Notes: generated from the sequence alone by a model not told the origin. A DNA stretch of 64,000 nt from Hyperoodon ampullatus (GCA_949752795.1 OX457061.1:29144425-29208424), one strand, 5' to 3'; positions 1-11,109 are shown, counted from the stretch's first letter. Numbers and translations: made by a program.

Positions 1-128
1 ACAGTGTTAACAACTGTGGATATGTTAATTAACTCATGGGAGGAATCCTTTCACAATGTATGTGTATATCAAATCACCATGATGTGTAATTTTATTTGTC
101 AATTATACCTCAAACTGAAAAAAAAAAG
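1..128 (+). mobile_element. L1 3' UTR end (partial, enters from outside window)
   Basis: The sequence resembles the last part of a mammalian L1M 3' UTR: a 'caatgtatgtgtatatcaaa' block, then 'gtcaattatacctcaaa' and a short A tract at about 119-128. This is the usual end of a sense-strand L1. The 5' part lies outside the window. It is too short to assign a subfamily. Confidence 0.65.
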
Positions 129-444
129 CCTTAGAGAAAAAAGAATAATTAAGTCAAGTGGGCAAAAAAGTGTAATTTATCTGTCATAATATCTTAATGA
201 GGAAAATATCACCATTTACCCTGGGACATGATTTGAACTGCAGACTCCAAGAATAAGTACAGTATTAAATATCTTAACTTGTACTGTTGCAGTTCAAATT
301 GATTTCAAGTTCTGTGGTTATTCCTAAGTAGTCCTCAGTTCTCATCTCCAATAATGCATATGAGTCAAAAGTATCATCAGGTTCTTCCAAAACCACTACA
401 GCTAATCTACCTATACTTATTTCCATTTCAATGCAATCACAGTA
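129..444. other. Unrecognised spacer
   Basis: About 300 bases between two L1 copies with no recognised gene, repeat or regulatory element. Stop codons are frequent in all frames. Confidence 0.5.
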
Positions 445-517
445 AAAAAAAAAAAATATATATATATATATGTATTTATACATATAGATACATATATCTA
501 TATGTATAAATACATGT
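445..517. repeat. A-rich/(TA)n tract with a perfect 21 bp-arm inverted repeat
   Basis: A poly-A run and (TA)n stretch lead into an inverted repeat. The left arm is 470-490, the loop cata is 491-494 and the right arm 495-515. The arms are exact reverse complements over 21 bases. The tract lies just upstream of the start of the L1 5' UTR. Confidence 0.9.
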
Positions 518-1568
518 GGAACAATTCTCATGGAAAACTAACTGGAAACTGGCAGAACTCCTATACAACCAAAACTGGCCATTGTCAGTGTGTGCAAAGA
601 GGGGGATGGTGGCACAACAGTATGCAAAGGCTAACCAGTAAATCTGGGGCAAAGAGTTCCTGGGATAGGACTCATTTAGCTACGGAGAAACAGCCCAGAG
701 GATCTGGGGTGTGGTCCCACTGGGATGGCGACAGCCATTGTCAGCAGGCTCAGAAGTACAAAGCAGTTTGTCTCCCAGTGAGAGTGCCCAAGCTCTGCCC
801 ATTCCACACTTCAGCTTAGTGCTGGATCTGAGGCAGACAGGTCCTGGGAGAAGACTGCCACAGAGGCAGCCAAGATCTCAGGCAGCAGTGCAGTCACCTC
901 AATTCCTGTGCAGTCACAACTCCCAACCTCCAGCCCCAGCTGCAGATTACTACACAGGACAGCTTTGCACTAACTAGATCTGGGAAGAAAACAAGAGAGA
1001 AAGGGATGCGACCTTGGGCTGCTTCTGAGCACAACCAGGGACACCTACAGAGGTGGCTTATAGGTCCTTTGTGACGGTAGGCCTCATCTGCATTAGCAAT
1101 CACCTCCTTTGGGGCAAGGTATACACTCATGGGCAACAAAGCCTGATTGAACTTGACCCTCAAAGCTTCTAATCCAACAACTGGGGGTCAGACCTTGTCC
1201 CCAACAGGGCAATGACAGACATGGAGCAGAGAGGAAGCCCTGACTCATATCCTGCACAGGCTCTAGGTATATCAGCACCAACCACACCCTCTATCAAGGG
1301 GATAATGGACAGCACATCTTGAGGAAACACAGGTGACCGTACCAAAATGAGCCCCTGCATCAAAAATATTGGACACACACAGTCTATACAGGGATGCTCT
1401 CACATAAAAACACCCCTTCAAGACCACAGTAGATAACTGTTTCTCCTAAATTCATGGAGAAAGAGAAATATAAGTAATATAAGTAAAATGAAAAGGCAGA
1501 GAAACTACACCAAATTAAGAAAAATAAGAAAAATCCCCTGAAAGATCAAATAATGAAACAGTCTTCAC

Positions 1569-2320
1569 CAGTCTACTAGACCCTGAGTTCAAAAAGGAGG
1601 TAATAAAAATGCTAAAGGAGGCTGTTTGGTGACTCGTCGCCATTCTTGGAGAAGCTCAGCCTCAGCCCAGAGAAGAGTTTAGGTAGCTATGTCAGAGACA
1701 CCTGTCCCTGACACTATTGAGACCCATTATTTAAAAAATGCTTAAAAAATTAAAAAAGATTATAGATAGAAATGCAGATCACTGTAACAAGTAATTAGAA
1801 ACTATAAAGATGAAGCAATCAAAAATTGACAATTCAATAGATGAGATAAAAACCAATCTAGAAACAATGAACAGCAGATTAATAACAGACAAAAATGAAT
1901 AAGTGATCTGGAAGACATAATAATGGAAATCACCCAATCAGAAAAGCAGATAGAAAGATAAATGAAAGCACAAAGGGTCCTAAACAAGATGAACCTAAAC
2001 AGACTCACACCAAGACATATCATAATTAAAATGGCAAAAGCTAAAGAAAAAGAGAGGATTCTAAAGGCAGCAAGATAAAAAAAAAGTCAGTTACAAGGGA
2101 ACCCCCATAAGGCTATCAGCTAATTTCTCTGCATAAACTTTGTGGACCAGAAGGGAATGGAATGATATAGTTAAAGTCCTGAAAGGGAAAAACCTGAAAC
2201 CTAGGATACCCTACCCATCAAGATTATCATTTACAATAGAAGTAGAGATAAAGAATTTCTAAGACAGGCAAACTAAAAGAATCCAGCAATACCAAACCCA
2301 CCCTAAAGAAATAATGAAAG
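1569..2320 (+). pseudogene. L1 ORF1 remnant (RNA-binding protein)
   Basis: L1 ORF1 encodes the trimeric RNA-binding chaperone of the L1 ribonucleoprotein. Translated pieces match it in order: a coiled-coil part with DLED and EITQSEKQIER, then a C-terminal part with PRHIIIKMAKAKEKERILK followed by a degraded VTYKG-like stretch. The central RRM segment between them (around 1965) appears deleted. There are several stops and frameshifts and a foreign insert at 1617-1733, so no functional protein is possible. The family assignment rests on the PRHIIIKMAK motif, which is well conserved in L1 ORF1. Confidence 0.75.
1617..1733 (+). other. Orphan retro-inserted sequence inside L1 ORF1, with TSD and A-rich end
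   Basis: The L1 reading jumps here. About 117 bases unlike L1 are flanked by near-identical direct repeats: aaaaatgctaaa (1605-1616) and aaaaatgcttaaa (1734-1746), one base of difference. The insert ends in an A run that merges with the right repeat. It starts with a CpG-containing, 5'UTR-like stretch (ggaggctgtttggtgactcg) and has an ATG at 1690 that opens a short frame starting MSETPVPDT. TSD plus A-rich 3' end indicates L1-mediated retrotransposition of an RNA. I do not recognise the donor transcript. Confidence 0.55.
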
Positions 2321-2882
2321 GTCTTCTATAAATAGAAATGACGCAAAAATCTATAGGAAAGGGAAAACCACAATAGGAAAGGGAAGTATGTAAAAGGATT
2401 GAAGATCACTTAAATAAGTCAGTACATAGATTAAAAAAAAATAAAAAATTGTAAAAGTGATTATAACTATAACAGTAAAAGGATAAGTAGTAAGATATAA
2501 AATAGAACATCAAAATAACAAAATATGGGGAAAGGGAGTATAAAAATGTACATCTTTTACAATTTGTTTGAACTTGAATGACTATCAGTTTAAAGCAAGT
2601 AGATATAGTTATGGGTCAACATATTGTACTTGAATGCCATAGTATCCACAAATCAAAAACATACTATAGATTCATAAAAACCCAAGTGAAAGAAACTGAA
2701 AACTGTATTACAAAAGAAAATCATCAAACCACAAGAGGAAAAACAAAAACAAGAAGAAATGAACAAAGAAGAACCACAAAAACAACAGGAACACCAGGTT
2801 TAAAATGGCAATAAGTACATACCTATCAATAATTACTTTAAATGTCAATGGACTAAATGTTCTGATCAAAAGACATAGAGAA

Positions 2883-3094
2883 GGGCTTCCCTGGTGGCGC
2901 AGTGGTTGAGAGTCCGCCTGCCGATGCAGGGGACACAGGTTCGTGCCCTGGTCTGGGAAGATCCCACATGCCGCGGAGCGGCTGGGCCCGTGAGCCATGG
3001 CCGCTGAGCCTGCGCGTCCGGAGCCTGTGCTCCGCAACGGGAGAGGCCACAGCAGTGAGAGGCCCACATACCGAAAAAAAAAAAAAAAAAAAAA
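2883..3094 (+). mobile_element. CHR-family SINE (tRNA-Glu derived), sense, in L1 ORF2
   Basis: Full-length compact CHR SINE: gggcttccctggtggcgcag start, box-A-like tggcgcagtgg, box-B-like ggttcgtgccc (internal RNA polymerase III promoter), GC-rich body and an A tail of about 21 at 3074-3094. The TSD aaaagacatagagaa lies on both sides (2868-2882, and directly after the tail), so it inserted into the existing L1 ORF2. Confidence 0.95.
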
Positions 3095-3992
3095 GACATA
3101 GAGAAAACAAGAACCTACAATATGCTGCCTACGAGAGACTCATTTCAGAGGAAAAGATACACAGAGACTGAAAGTAAGGGAATGGAAAAAGATATTTCAT
3201 GCCAATGGAAATGACAAAAAAGCAGGGGTAGCAAAACACATATCAGACAAAATGGACTGTAAAACAAAGGCCATAAAGAAAGACAAAGAAGGACACTATA
3301 TAACGATAAAGGGATCAATACAAAAAGAGGATTTTACACACATTAACATACAGGCACACAATATAGGAGCTCCTAAATATAGAAAACAAATGTGAACAGA
3401 CATAAAAGGAGAAACTAAAAATAACACAACAGTAGTAGGAAACTTTAACATCCCACTGAGATCAATGGACAGATCATCCAGATGGAAAATCAATAATGTA
3501 ACAAAGGTTCTAAATGACACAATATATCAGTTGATGATATGATACTCAATATAAAGAACTCTAAAATGTCCACACAAAAGCTATTAGAACTAATAAAGGA
3601 ATTCAGCAAGGTAGCAGGATATAAGATTAATATACAGAAATCTTTTGCATTTCTTTATACTAATAATGAAATATCAGATAGAGGAAGAAAAAAAATCCCA
3701 CTTAAAATCATGTCAAAATACATAAAATACCTAGGAATAAATTTACCCAAGGAGGTGAAAGAAGTATATGCTGAAAACTATAAAACATTGATAAAGGAAA
3801 CTGAAGATGATTCAAAGAAATGGCAAGATATCACATGCTCCTGGATTGGAAGAATTAATATTGTTAAAATGGCCAGACTACCCAAAGAAATATATTTCTT
3901 TAATTTAAGATTAAAGGCAGTCCCTATCAAAATACCCATGACATTCTTCACAGAACTAGAACAAATAATTCTAAAATTTAGAATTTTATATC

Positions 3993-4340
3993 GGGACTTC
4001 CCTGGTGGTGCAATGGTTAAGAATCCGCCTGCCAATGCAGGGGACACAGGTTCAATCCTTGGCCCGTGAAGATTCCACATGCTGTGGAACAACTAAGCCC
4101 ATGTGCCACAACTACTGAGCCTGCGCTCTAGAGGCCACGAGCCACAACTACTGAGCTCGCATGCCACAACTACTGAAGCCTGTGTGCCTAGAGCCCATGC
4201 TCCACAACAAGGGAAGCCACAGCAATGAGAAGCCTGTGCACCGCAATGAAGAGTAGCCCCTGCTTGCCGCAACTAGAGAAAGCACGCGCACAGCAACAGA
4301 GACCCAACACAGCCAAAAATAAATAAATAAATAAAATTTT
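3993..4340 (+). mobile_element. Longer, older CHR-family SINE, sense, in L1 ORF2
   Basis: Starts gggacttccctggtgg and carries a tRNA-like head with box B ggttcaatcc. A tail region follows with repeated 'gccacaactactgagc' units and ends acccaacacagcc plus (AAAT)n. This is the longer CHR type, more diverged than the compact copies. It interrupts L1 ORF2, and an imperfect aaaattta duplication can be seen on both sides (about 3973 and about 4354). Confidence 0.9.
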
Positions 4341-5060
4341 AAAAAATAATAAAATAAAATTTATATGGAGGCACAAATAGCCCAGAACTGCCAAAGCAAT
4401 CCTGAAGAACAAAGATGGAAGCATAACCCTTCCAGACTTCAGACCATACTACAAAGCTACAGTAATGAAAACAGCATGGTACTGGCAGAAAAATAGACAT
4501 ACAGATCAAAGGAACAGAAGAGAGAGCCCCAAAATAAACACACACACCTAAGGTCAATTAATCTATGACAAAGGAGGCAAGAATATACAATGGAGAAAAG
4601 ACAGTCTCTTCAAAAAGTGGTGTTAGGAAAGTTGGACAGCTATATGTAAAGAAATGAAATTAGAACACTCCCTCACACCACATAAAAAAATAAACTCAAA
4701 ATGACTTAAACACCTAAACATAAGTCATGACACCATAAAACTCCCAGATGAGAACATAGGCAAAACATTCTCTGACATAAATCATAGCAGTATTTTCTTA
4801 GATCAGTCTCCGAAGGCAAAAGAAATAAAAGCAAAAATAAACAAATGGGACTTAATCAAACTCAAAAGCTTTTGCACAACAAAAGAAACCATCAACAAAA
4901 TGAAAAGACAACCTACAGAATGGGAGAAAATATTTGCAAATGATGTACCAACAAGGGGTTAATATCCAAAATATACAAACAGCTCATACAAATCAATAAT
5001 AATAATAATAAAAAGCAATAAATGAGCAGACCTAAATAGACATTTCACCAAAGAAGACAT

Positions 5061-7440
5061 TTTGTGAATTTTGGCAGATATCTATAAAATATTCACCACT
5101 CATGGGTATCCTATGACAAGCCTATTAATTTTTTTTAAAAAATGTATGTTTACTGGTCCATGTTCTAAATCCACTTTCATTATGTATGTCATATTTTTTT
5201 CATAGAGAATAATTATTGGAATACAATGGGTTTTGAATTTTAAGTCCTACAGTCAGTAATTTATTTCCTTTTCAATAAATTGAAATGAAGTTTGTATTAA
5301 ATAAACACTGCTATGATCAAGAACATTTGAAAGTAGAGACAATATTTAGGAAGAGTGAAGAAATAGTAAACACCCCAGGTATAAGTTCTAAATTTGGAAA
5401 TACAGGTGTAGTTTTGGAAATGTAAATTTTTCTTCCATTGACACTGGCTATGAGTTTAGCCCCAGCCACAAATATTAATCATGTTTCTACACTATTTTAT
5501 CATTTACAGAATGTTCTTAGAAAAGACGATGCTAAACAGCATAGAGATAATTGAGAACATGAGCATGGGAAAATCAAGGAGAAAAGATACACAGAAAAAG
5601 GAAATTTATAAAGGTCCTACTAGAAGTACAGCAGAACTTTGGCAATGAAGACTTTTCAAGGTTTTATTATTCAAGGTCTATGGTATGTACTGAATTTTAA
5701 TTTTGCTGAATTTTAATAATGTTTAATGGCGGGATGATGTATGTGAGACCATCACTTAGCTCATATGTGATCCTTGTCTGCTGGGCATTCAAATCTCATC
5801 AAAACATCCTCCATCCAATCTTTGTGAACTATGCATTTACTTTTGTAACAAGTTAAAATCTCTTTAAATGATCATAAGTTCAGTTTTATAGATTAAGGAA
5901 CATTTCTTATTATAGCTGTACAAAAGTGAATTTAAAATAGTGAACTTACTTACATGGAAAATGTTAATATATTTTCCATTATGATTGTAATTAATTTATA
6001 TAACTATTTATAGTAGGAGGTATTCACATCATTTTCCCTATAAATATCTTCCTGTATATTCTAGAGTAAATAGAAGCAGCAAGGATATTACTAAATCTAT
6101 ATTTTATTATTAGGCAATTGTCAGAATTTATCTTTCACTAATGGAAAAGGATTGACTCATACTTTCAGCCATTCTTGAATTGTATATACAATCACACTTC
6201 CTAAAAGAAAATAAATGCACGAATCCCCCCTATCCACCCAAGTACAAATTAAACTTTATTTGTGCTTCCTGGCAGGATTTAGGTCATGCAGAGAAAAAAC
6301 AGATATTACTTAGACTTGACTGTTAGTCTTAACTTTAATATTCTATACCTCATATTACTATACTATTCAGTAAGTATTAAACTGTCAAAAGACTACAGTT
6401 GGTGATAAAATAACAAAATATTTCTTCTACGTATATTCAATATTGAACTTAATGTGAATCATTAAAAAAATCTATCATTACGTTTGAAAAATGTCATTTC
6501 ACATTTTGAAAGTGTGAATAAGCATGAGAATATAGTTGGTTGAAGAGCCCATTTTTTTCCTTTATTTATTATCTGAATAGTAGAAAAAATTTAAGAAATC
6601 TATGGTCCACATTCCATATCAGAAACATCAATAATAATAAAATAATAAAATAAAAATGTTCAAATTAAAAATATTATTACATATATATTTAAAATATATA
6701 TCAGTACTTGATATATACTTATCCAATCTCATTTCCATGAGGTATCAAGTACTGTTAATGTAAAAAGCAGATAGCAATCACTGAATCTGGGGGTAAATCC
6801 TGGCAAAGGTAAAGGCTTTTCTAGAGAAATTTCTAGTAAGCTAGTAAGCACTTACAGATTAGATAACCTCTCCCTCCAAAATAAGATGTAACTACTTAGA
6901 ATAATAATTGTTTAAGTACTATCCATTTACTTCTTTAGAAGTCCATGATGTGGCAAATTTAATCACATGTGTTTTGTAATATAGTTATTATTCTCAGGAC
7001 CCCTGTTTGTGTAAGGAAAATTCAGTGTAAGTGACAAACTGGGAAGTTTGACAAACTTCTAAATTTGTGTGTGTGTGTGTGTGTGTGTCTATCTGTCTGC
7101 CTATCTCTCTCTTTCCCATTTTTTCTCAATATTTATAACAATTGTTACCTGTTGGCAAAGACAGGGCAGTGCCTTTGGGTAGTTTGCTTTATCTAGCAAA
7201 ATTAGGACCTTGAATTCTCAGAGAACAAGAGAGACACATCTGAATCCCAGTAGTGCATTGTTTTTCCCTACTATTGTCAAGTGTAGTTTGATGTAAAGAA
7301 ATATTCCAAAAATAATAAAAGACAGATACAGTGTATCTACATAATAATATAAATATTACATTTCACACTAAACAATAAGCACCTTATTACAGGTATTTTC
7401 AGTATCAATATAAACTAGTCATACAACAATAACAGATAAA
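5061..7440. other. AT-rich stretch, nothing recognised except small repeats
   Basis: No gene, SINE or recognisable LINE is visible in about 2.4 kb. It contains a 12 bp perfect inverted repeat (6702-6713 with 6743-6754) and a (TG)n run at 7066-7088. It may hold ancient repeats too diverged to see by eye. Confidence 0.5.
7066..7088. repeat. (TG)n microsatellite
   Basis: About 11 uninterrupted TG units followed by a CT-rich region. Confidence 0.9.
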
Positions 7441-7454
7441 AAAACTGTAGGGTA

Positions 7455-7526
7455 GAGGCTACGCAATGGGAGAGGCCACAACAGTGAGAGGCCCGCGTAC
7501 CACAAAAAACAAAAACAAACAAAAAG
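7455..7526 (+). mobile_element. Severely 5'-truncated CHR SINE with perfect TSD
   Basis: Only the 3' end of the compact CHR SINE is present (acgcaatgggagaggccaca ... gaggcccgcgtaccac) with an A-rich, C-interrupted tail. A perfect 14 bp direct repeat aaaactgtagggta flanks it at 7441-7454 and 7527-7540. The truncation therefore happened at insertion, not by later deletion. Without the tRNA-like head it lacks its own promoter. Confidence 0.9.
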
Positions 7527-8098
7527 AAAACTGTAGGGTAATACCAAAAGATCACTGGTATTCATATTTTAAAATAAATCAGAAGAATCATTAATTGAGA
7601 AAATAAAAGCTTTGAAATGAGAGTCATTACCAATAACATGTGTTTCAGTTCACCTGGAAAATATGATTCTAATCTTTTACGCACCCAATACTATCATCTC
7701 AAAGCTATAAAGCAAAAATTGAACAATTAAATGGAGACAGATCTACTATTGGGAGAAGTTAATCTCTCTCTGTTAGTGATAGACATTAAACATCAGTAAG
7801 AATTTTGAAAACTTAACACCTGAATATACTGGACAAATATGTAACTTTGCAGTTAATAACAAAGAAAATATATACCATTTCCCCAGCATGCAAGGTCCAC
7901 TCATAAAAATTTATCTTATTCGAGGCTCTGAGGTAAGTGTCAAAAATCACTGTCCACAAATTAATAAATTTAAAAATTAAGAACACACAAAATTTAGGAA
8001 CATTCCAACATTTCAATTATTTGGAAGTTAATGAACATTCCTAAGTAACTCAAGGAATAAAACAGCTTTAATAAAATCAGAAATAGAAAGTAATAACA

Positions 8099-8307
8099 GG
8101 GCTTCCCTGGTGGCGCAGTGGTTGAAAGTCCGCCTGTCGATGCAGGGGACACGGGTTCGTGCCCCGGTCCGGGAAGATCCCACATGCCGCGGAGCAGCTG
8201 GACCCGTGAGCCACGGCCGCTGAGCCTGCGTGTCCGGAGCCTGTGCTCCGCAACGGGGGAGGCCACAATGGTGAGAGGCCTGCATACCGCGAAAAAAAAA
8301 AAAAAAA
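8099..8307 (+). mobile_element. CHR-family SINE, sense
   Basis: Complete compact CHR SINE with box-A- and box-B-like sequences, GC-rich body and an A tail of about 16 (8292-8307). A short TSD gtaataaca is seen at 8090-8098 and 8309-8317. Inserted in the old L1. Confidence 0.95.
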
Positions 8308-8766
8308 CGTAATAACAAAACTGTAGTATAATAAAATCTGTGTATCTAATTAAAATTACAGTAGAGAACTTTCTATGATGGACCTTAAATTAGAAAAACT
8401 AAAGTAGAATGAAATTAAATATCAAAAGAGAAAAGGGAAAATTATAAAAATAGGAAATGAACAAAAAGGGAAGATCAATGTAGCAACAAAAGTGAGCTTT
8501 TTGGAAAAAAAACTAATTCATAGCATTTCAAATTTAAAAATTAAATTAAGAAGTAAGAGAGAAGGCAAAAAATAGACCAGATCAGGAAAGTAAAACATGT
8601 ATGAAAACAGAGGACAACAACATTTAGAAAATAACAGATAGAAAACTGGAATCTTTATCTTAATAAATCTGAAAGCTTACACTTTCAAGAAAGCATACTA
8701 TTTTTCAGAGCTGACTCAATACCAAAAATCTAAATATTACTGTGACCATTACAAAAGCCAAAATGG

Positions 8767-8973
8767 TTTTTTTTTTTTTTTGCGGTACGCGGGCCTCTCA
8801 CTGCCGTGGCCTCTCCCGTCGCGGAGCACGGGCTCCGGATGCGCAGGCCCAGCGGCCATGGCTCACGGGCCCAGCCGCTCCACGGCATGCGGGATCCTGC
8901 CAGACCGGGGCACGAACCCGCGTCCCCTGCATCGGCAGGCGGACTCCCCAACCACTGCGCCACCAGGGAAGCC
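8767..8973 (-). mobile_element. CHR-family SINE, antisense
   Basis: The reverse complement of a compact CHR SINE: a T run (8767-8781), then gcggtacgcgggcc, ending in ccaccagggaagcc. A perfect TSD ccaaaatggttt is at 8758-8769 and 8974-8985, so it is an intact insertion into the old L1. Confidence 0.95.
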
Positions 8974-9311
8974 CCAAAATGGTTTCTAAAAATCATCCCA
9001 CGAAAAAGATCCGGTCCAAGCAGGTGCAAGAAGTTTTTACCTACTAACAATTGAGGGAAAAATAAAATCAAATTTAACACAACTATGACAAAGAATGGAA
9101 AGAGAACAAACACATTCACATCACTTTAACCAAATCTCATAACGTTGGTATCAACTCTTTTAGACAATCTTAAATCTAAATTAATTACAAACAATTCTCA
9201 AACATAAACATAGGTACAAATATCTTAAAACAAATATACTTAAACCAAATCAAGAATAAATAAAGGTGATAATACATCTTGAACAATTTGAACTTATTGC
9301 AGGAATGTATT

Positions 9312-9444
9312 TTTTTGGTTGGTTGTTTGTTTTTGGCCATGCTGCACGGCTTGCAGGATCTTAGCTCCCTGATCAGGGATCAAACCTGGGCCCAGGGCAC
9401 TGAAAAATGTCGCATCCTAACCACTGGGCTACCAGCGAATTCCC
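9312..9444 (-). mobile_element. Short, diverged CHR-type SINE, antisense
   Basis: Antisense tRNA-like SINE: a T/TTTG-rich end, then ggccatgctgcacggcttgc, box B on the minus strand near gatcaaacctggg, ending gcgaattccc. Imperfect TSD aggaatgtatt (9301-9311) and aggagtgtatt (9445-9455). The divergence and short tail make it older than the compact copies. Confidence 0.85.
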
Positions 9445-9473
9445 AGGAGTGTATTATTTTTGAGTAGCATTGA

Positions 9474-9720
9474 CATATATACACTACCAAACGTAAAATG
9501 GATGGCTAGTGGGAAGCTGCTGCACAGCACAGGGAGATCAGCTCAATGCTTTGTGACAGCCTAGAGGGGTGGGATAGGGAACGTAGGAGGGAGGCTCAAG
9601 AGGGAGGGGATGTGGGGATATATGTATACATATAGCTGATTCACTGTGTTGTACAGCAGAAACTAACACAACATTGTAAAGCAATTATACTCCAATAAAG
9701 ATAAAAAAAATAAAATAAAA
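9474..9720 (+). mobile_element. 5'-truncated L1 3' end (artiodactyl/cetacean type)
   Basis: A typical cetartiodactyl L1 3' UTR: gggaagctgctgcacagcac, gtgttgtacagcagaaacta, gcaattatactccaataaag, then an (AAAT)n tail. It contains only the last roughly 230 bases of L1, a common outcome of 5' truncation. It lies about 30 bases after the preceding SINE and inside the old L1. Confidence 0.9.
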
Positions 9721-11109
9721 TAACATAAATTAACTTGTATATGACAAAATAAGTAATCATCCCAAAAGTTACACACAAAAAAAGATTATTTAAAAAAAAA
9801 TCTTACCCCAACAAGCAGAAAATGGAATATTAACTGATAATTCTTAACTATTATAAAACTTAAAGCAAACATTACATATAATGTGCAACATTTAAAGTGC
9901 TTGTTTTATGACCAGAAACAAATAAAAGGCATCCATTCTTACTGGAGTTATTTCAAATTTTGCTTAAGTAACTGACCGGTGCAATAAGTCCAGTAAAGAA
10001 AATAGATAAGGGGATAGGAAAAGTCAAGTCAGATCCTTTATTTTTACAGATGATGTAGAGAAAATAATTTACAAGCATACTGTTAAAATTCATAATGGAA
10101 CATAGTAGAATGTCTGTATACAAAATTTATATTGGAAATTTAATTACACTTTCATATTACAGCTATAAGCATTTTGAATATCTAATTAAAATACATCACT
10201 TAACATAGCACAAAAAATTCTAATGTACTTAGGAGGTAAAATCTAAGAAATTGTGGGCAACAATTTTACAGAAAAAAATGTATATATATTTATAATATTT
10301 ATTCATAACAAAATTTGTATATTTTATATGTAATATATATGTTTGCTATACATAAAATCTACTGATATATTATAGGAGATAATAAATCAAGAGATAACAT
10401 ATAAATTAGAAAACACAAGATGCCACATTTATCAAAAATGAAATATAAATTCAATTTAATTTCAGTCAAAATCCCAATAGGATTTGGTCAAAATTAACAG
10501 AGTACAATATTTAAGTGGTTGAGCAAAGGGCCAAAAATAGTCAAGGAACTCCTAAAGAACAAGACTTATCAGCCAGATAACTATTAAGTATTATTTTTAA
10601 AGATGCCATAATTATGGCAGTGTCATATGACAGTGGCATAAGCTAATCAATGGTATTTTCAACATATATGACTGCAGAATTTAGGATAAAATCACAAAGT
10701 ATCCAGAAGATAAATGGACACATGCTTAGAGAGGCAGTTTAAGAGAAAGAAATATGAAAGCCCAATAAATTACAGAATGATATCATGTATTTAAATGGCA
10801 GAAACACCCACCTTAAAATATAATTTTTAGGAATTCACACATGTGATGAAATGCTAAAGAAAGACAAGTAAAAGAAATAAAAGAAAATTGAGGCTAGCAG
10901 GCCTCTGAGAGGGAGAAGTGTGGGTTGTAGTCAGGAAAAGGCCACCAGGGACTCCATGAGGATGGGAAAGTTCTGCTGAAGCCGACTGGCAAGCTCATGG
11001 GTCTTTATTTTATTCTTATCCCTTATGCATCACATATATGTTTCATATATTTGTCTTTATGATATATTTCATATAAAAGTGCATAATTTAAGGAATATCA
11101 CGGTAAGTT

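Larger units (their letters stand above)
520..5060 (+). mobile_element. Long decayed L1 (5'UTR, ORF1, deleted ORF2), sense strand
   Basis: This is the longest L1 in the window. The order is a GC-richer 5' UTR (about 520-1490, containing gcccaagctctgcc and gaggaaacacagg blocks typical of L1M 5' regions), ORF1 (about 1569-2320), an inter-ORF stretch, and ORF2 from 2805. It ends at about 5060 inside ORF2 ('catttcaccaaagaagaca') with no 3' UTR or poly-A, so the 3' end has been lost. A retro-insert interrupts it at 1617-1733 and SINEs at 2883-3094 and 3993-4340. Frame-disrupting stops are numerous, so it is dead. The subfamily (L1MA/MB-like) is a guess from memory. Confidence 0.85.
2805..5060 (+). 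pseudogene. L1 ORF2 remnant (endonuclease / reverse transcriptase), internally deleted
   Basis: ORF2 encodes the APE-type endonuclease and reverse transcriptase that nick target DNA and copy L1 RNA. The start is at 2805, where MAISTYLSIITLNVNGLN matches the conserved ORF2 N-terminus. Endonuclease sequence continues to about 3530 ([17 protein letters not shown]). It then jumps to the end of the RT palm (DDMIL, about 3533) and goes on through the [20 protein letters not shown] and [10 protein letters not shown] blocks to about 3990. After the SINE it resumes at about 4358 and runs to 5060. The central endonuclease-to-RT part, which I estimate at about 1.5 kb of a normal ORF2, is missing. Many stops and frameshifts are present. 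Confidence 0.85.
7556..11085 (+). mobile_element. Old, fragmented L1 ORF2 to 3' UTR, sense strand
   Basis: Weak but ordered similarity to L1 ORF2 runs along this region: an endonuclease part ('cacccaatactatcatctca', 7680-7800), a middle part ending near 'gagctttttggaaaaaaa' (8490-8510), an RT part ('aaacaaataaaaggcatcca' and 'tttttacagatgatgtagag', 9917-10060), a later ORF2 part (10450-10720), and a 3' UTR-like stretch (10880-11085). It is very diverged and has no readable frame. It is interrupted by SINEs (8099-8307, 8767-8973, 9312-9444) and a younger L1 3' end (9474-9720). Likely an old L1M/L1ME. Exact ends are uncertain. Confidence 0.6.

Noticed and set aside
2930..2960. tRNA gene
   Set aside because: Box-A/box-B-like parts belong to the tRNA-derived SINE head. 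No full tRNA cloverleaf is encoded here or in other copies.
2708..3171. ORFs of 77-119 codons on both strands around the SINE at 2883-3094, and similar ones at the other CHR SINEs (8118-8318, 8730-9119, 12548-12880, 26250-26520, 32335-32651, 35509-35980, 51637-52050)
   Set aside because: They are frames opened by the GC-rich, stop-poor CHR SINE body. The same protein-like strings recur at every copy and in both orientations. None is a gene.
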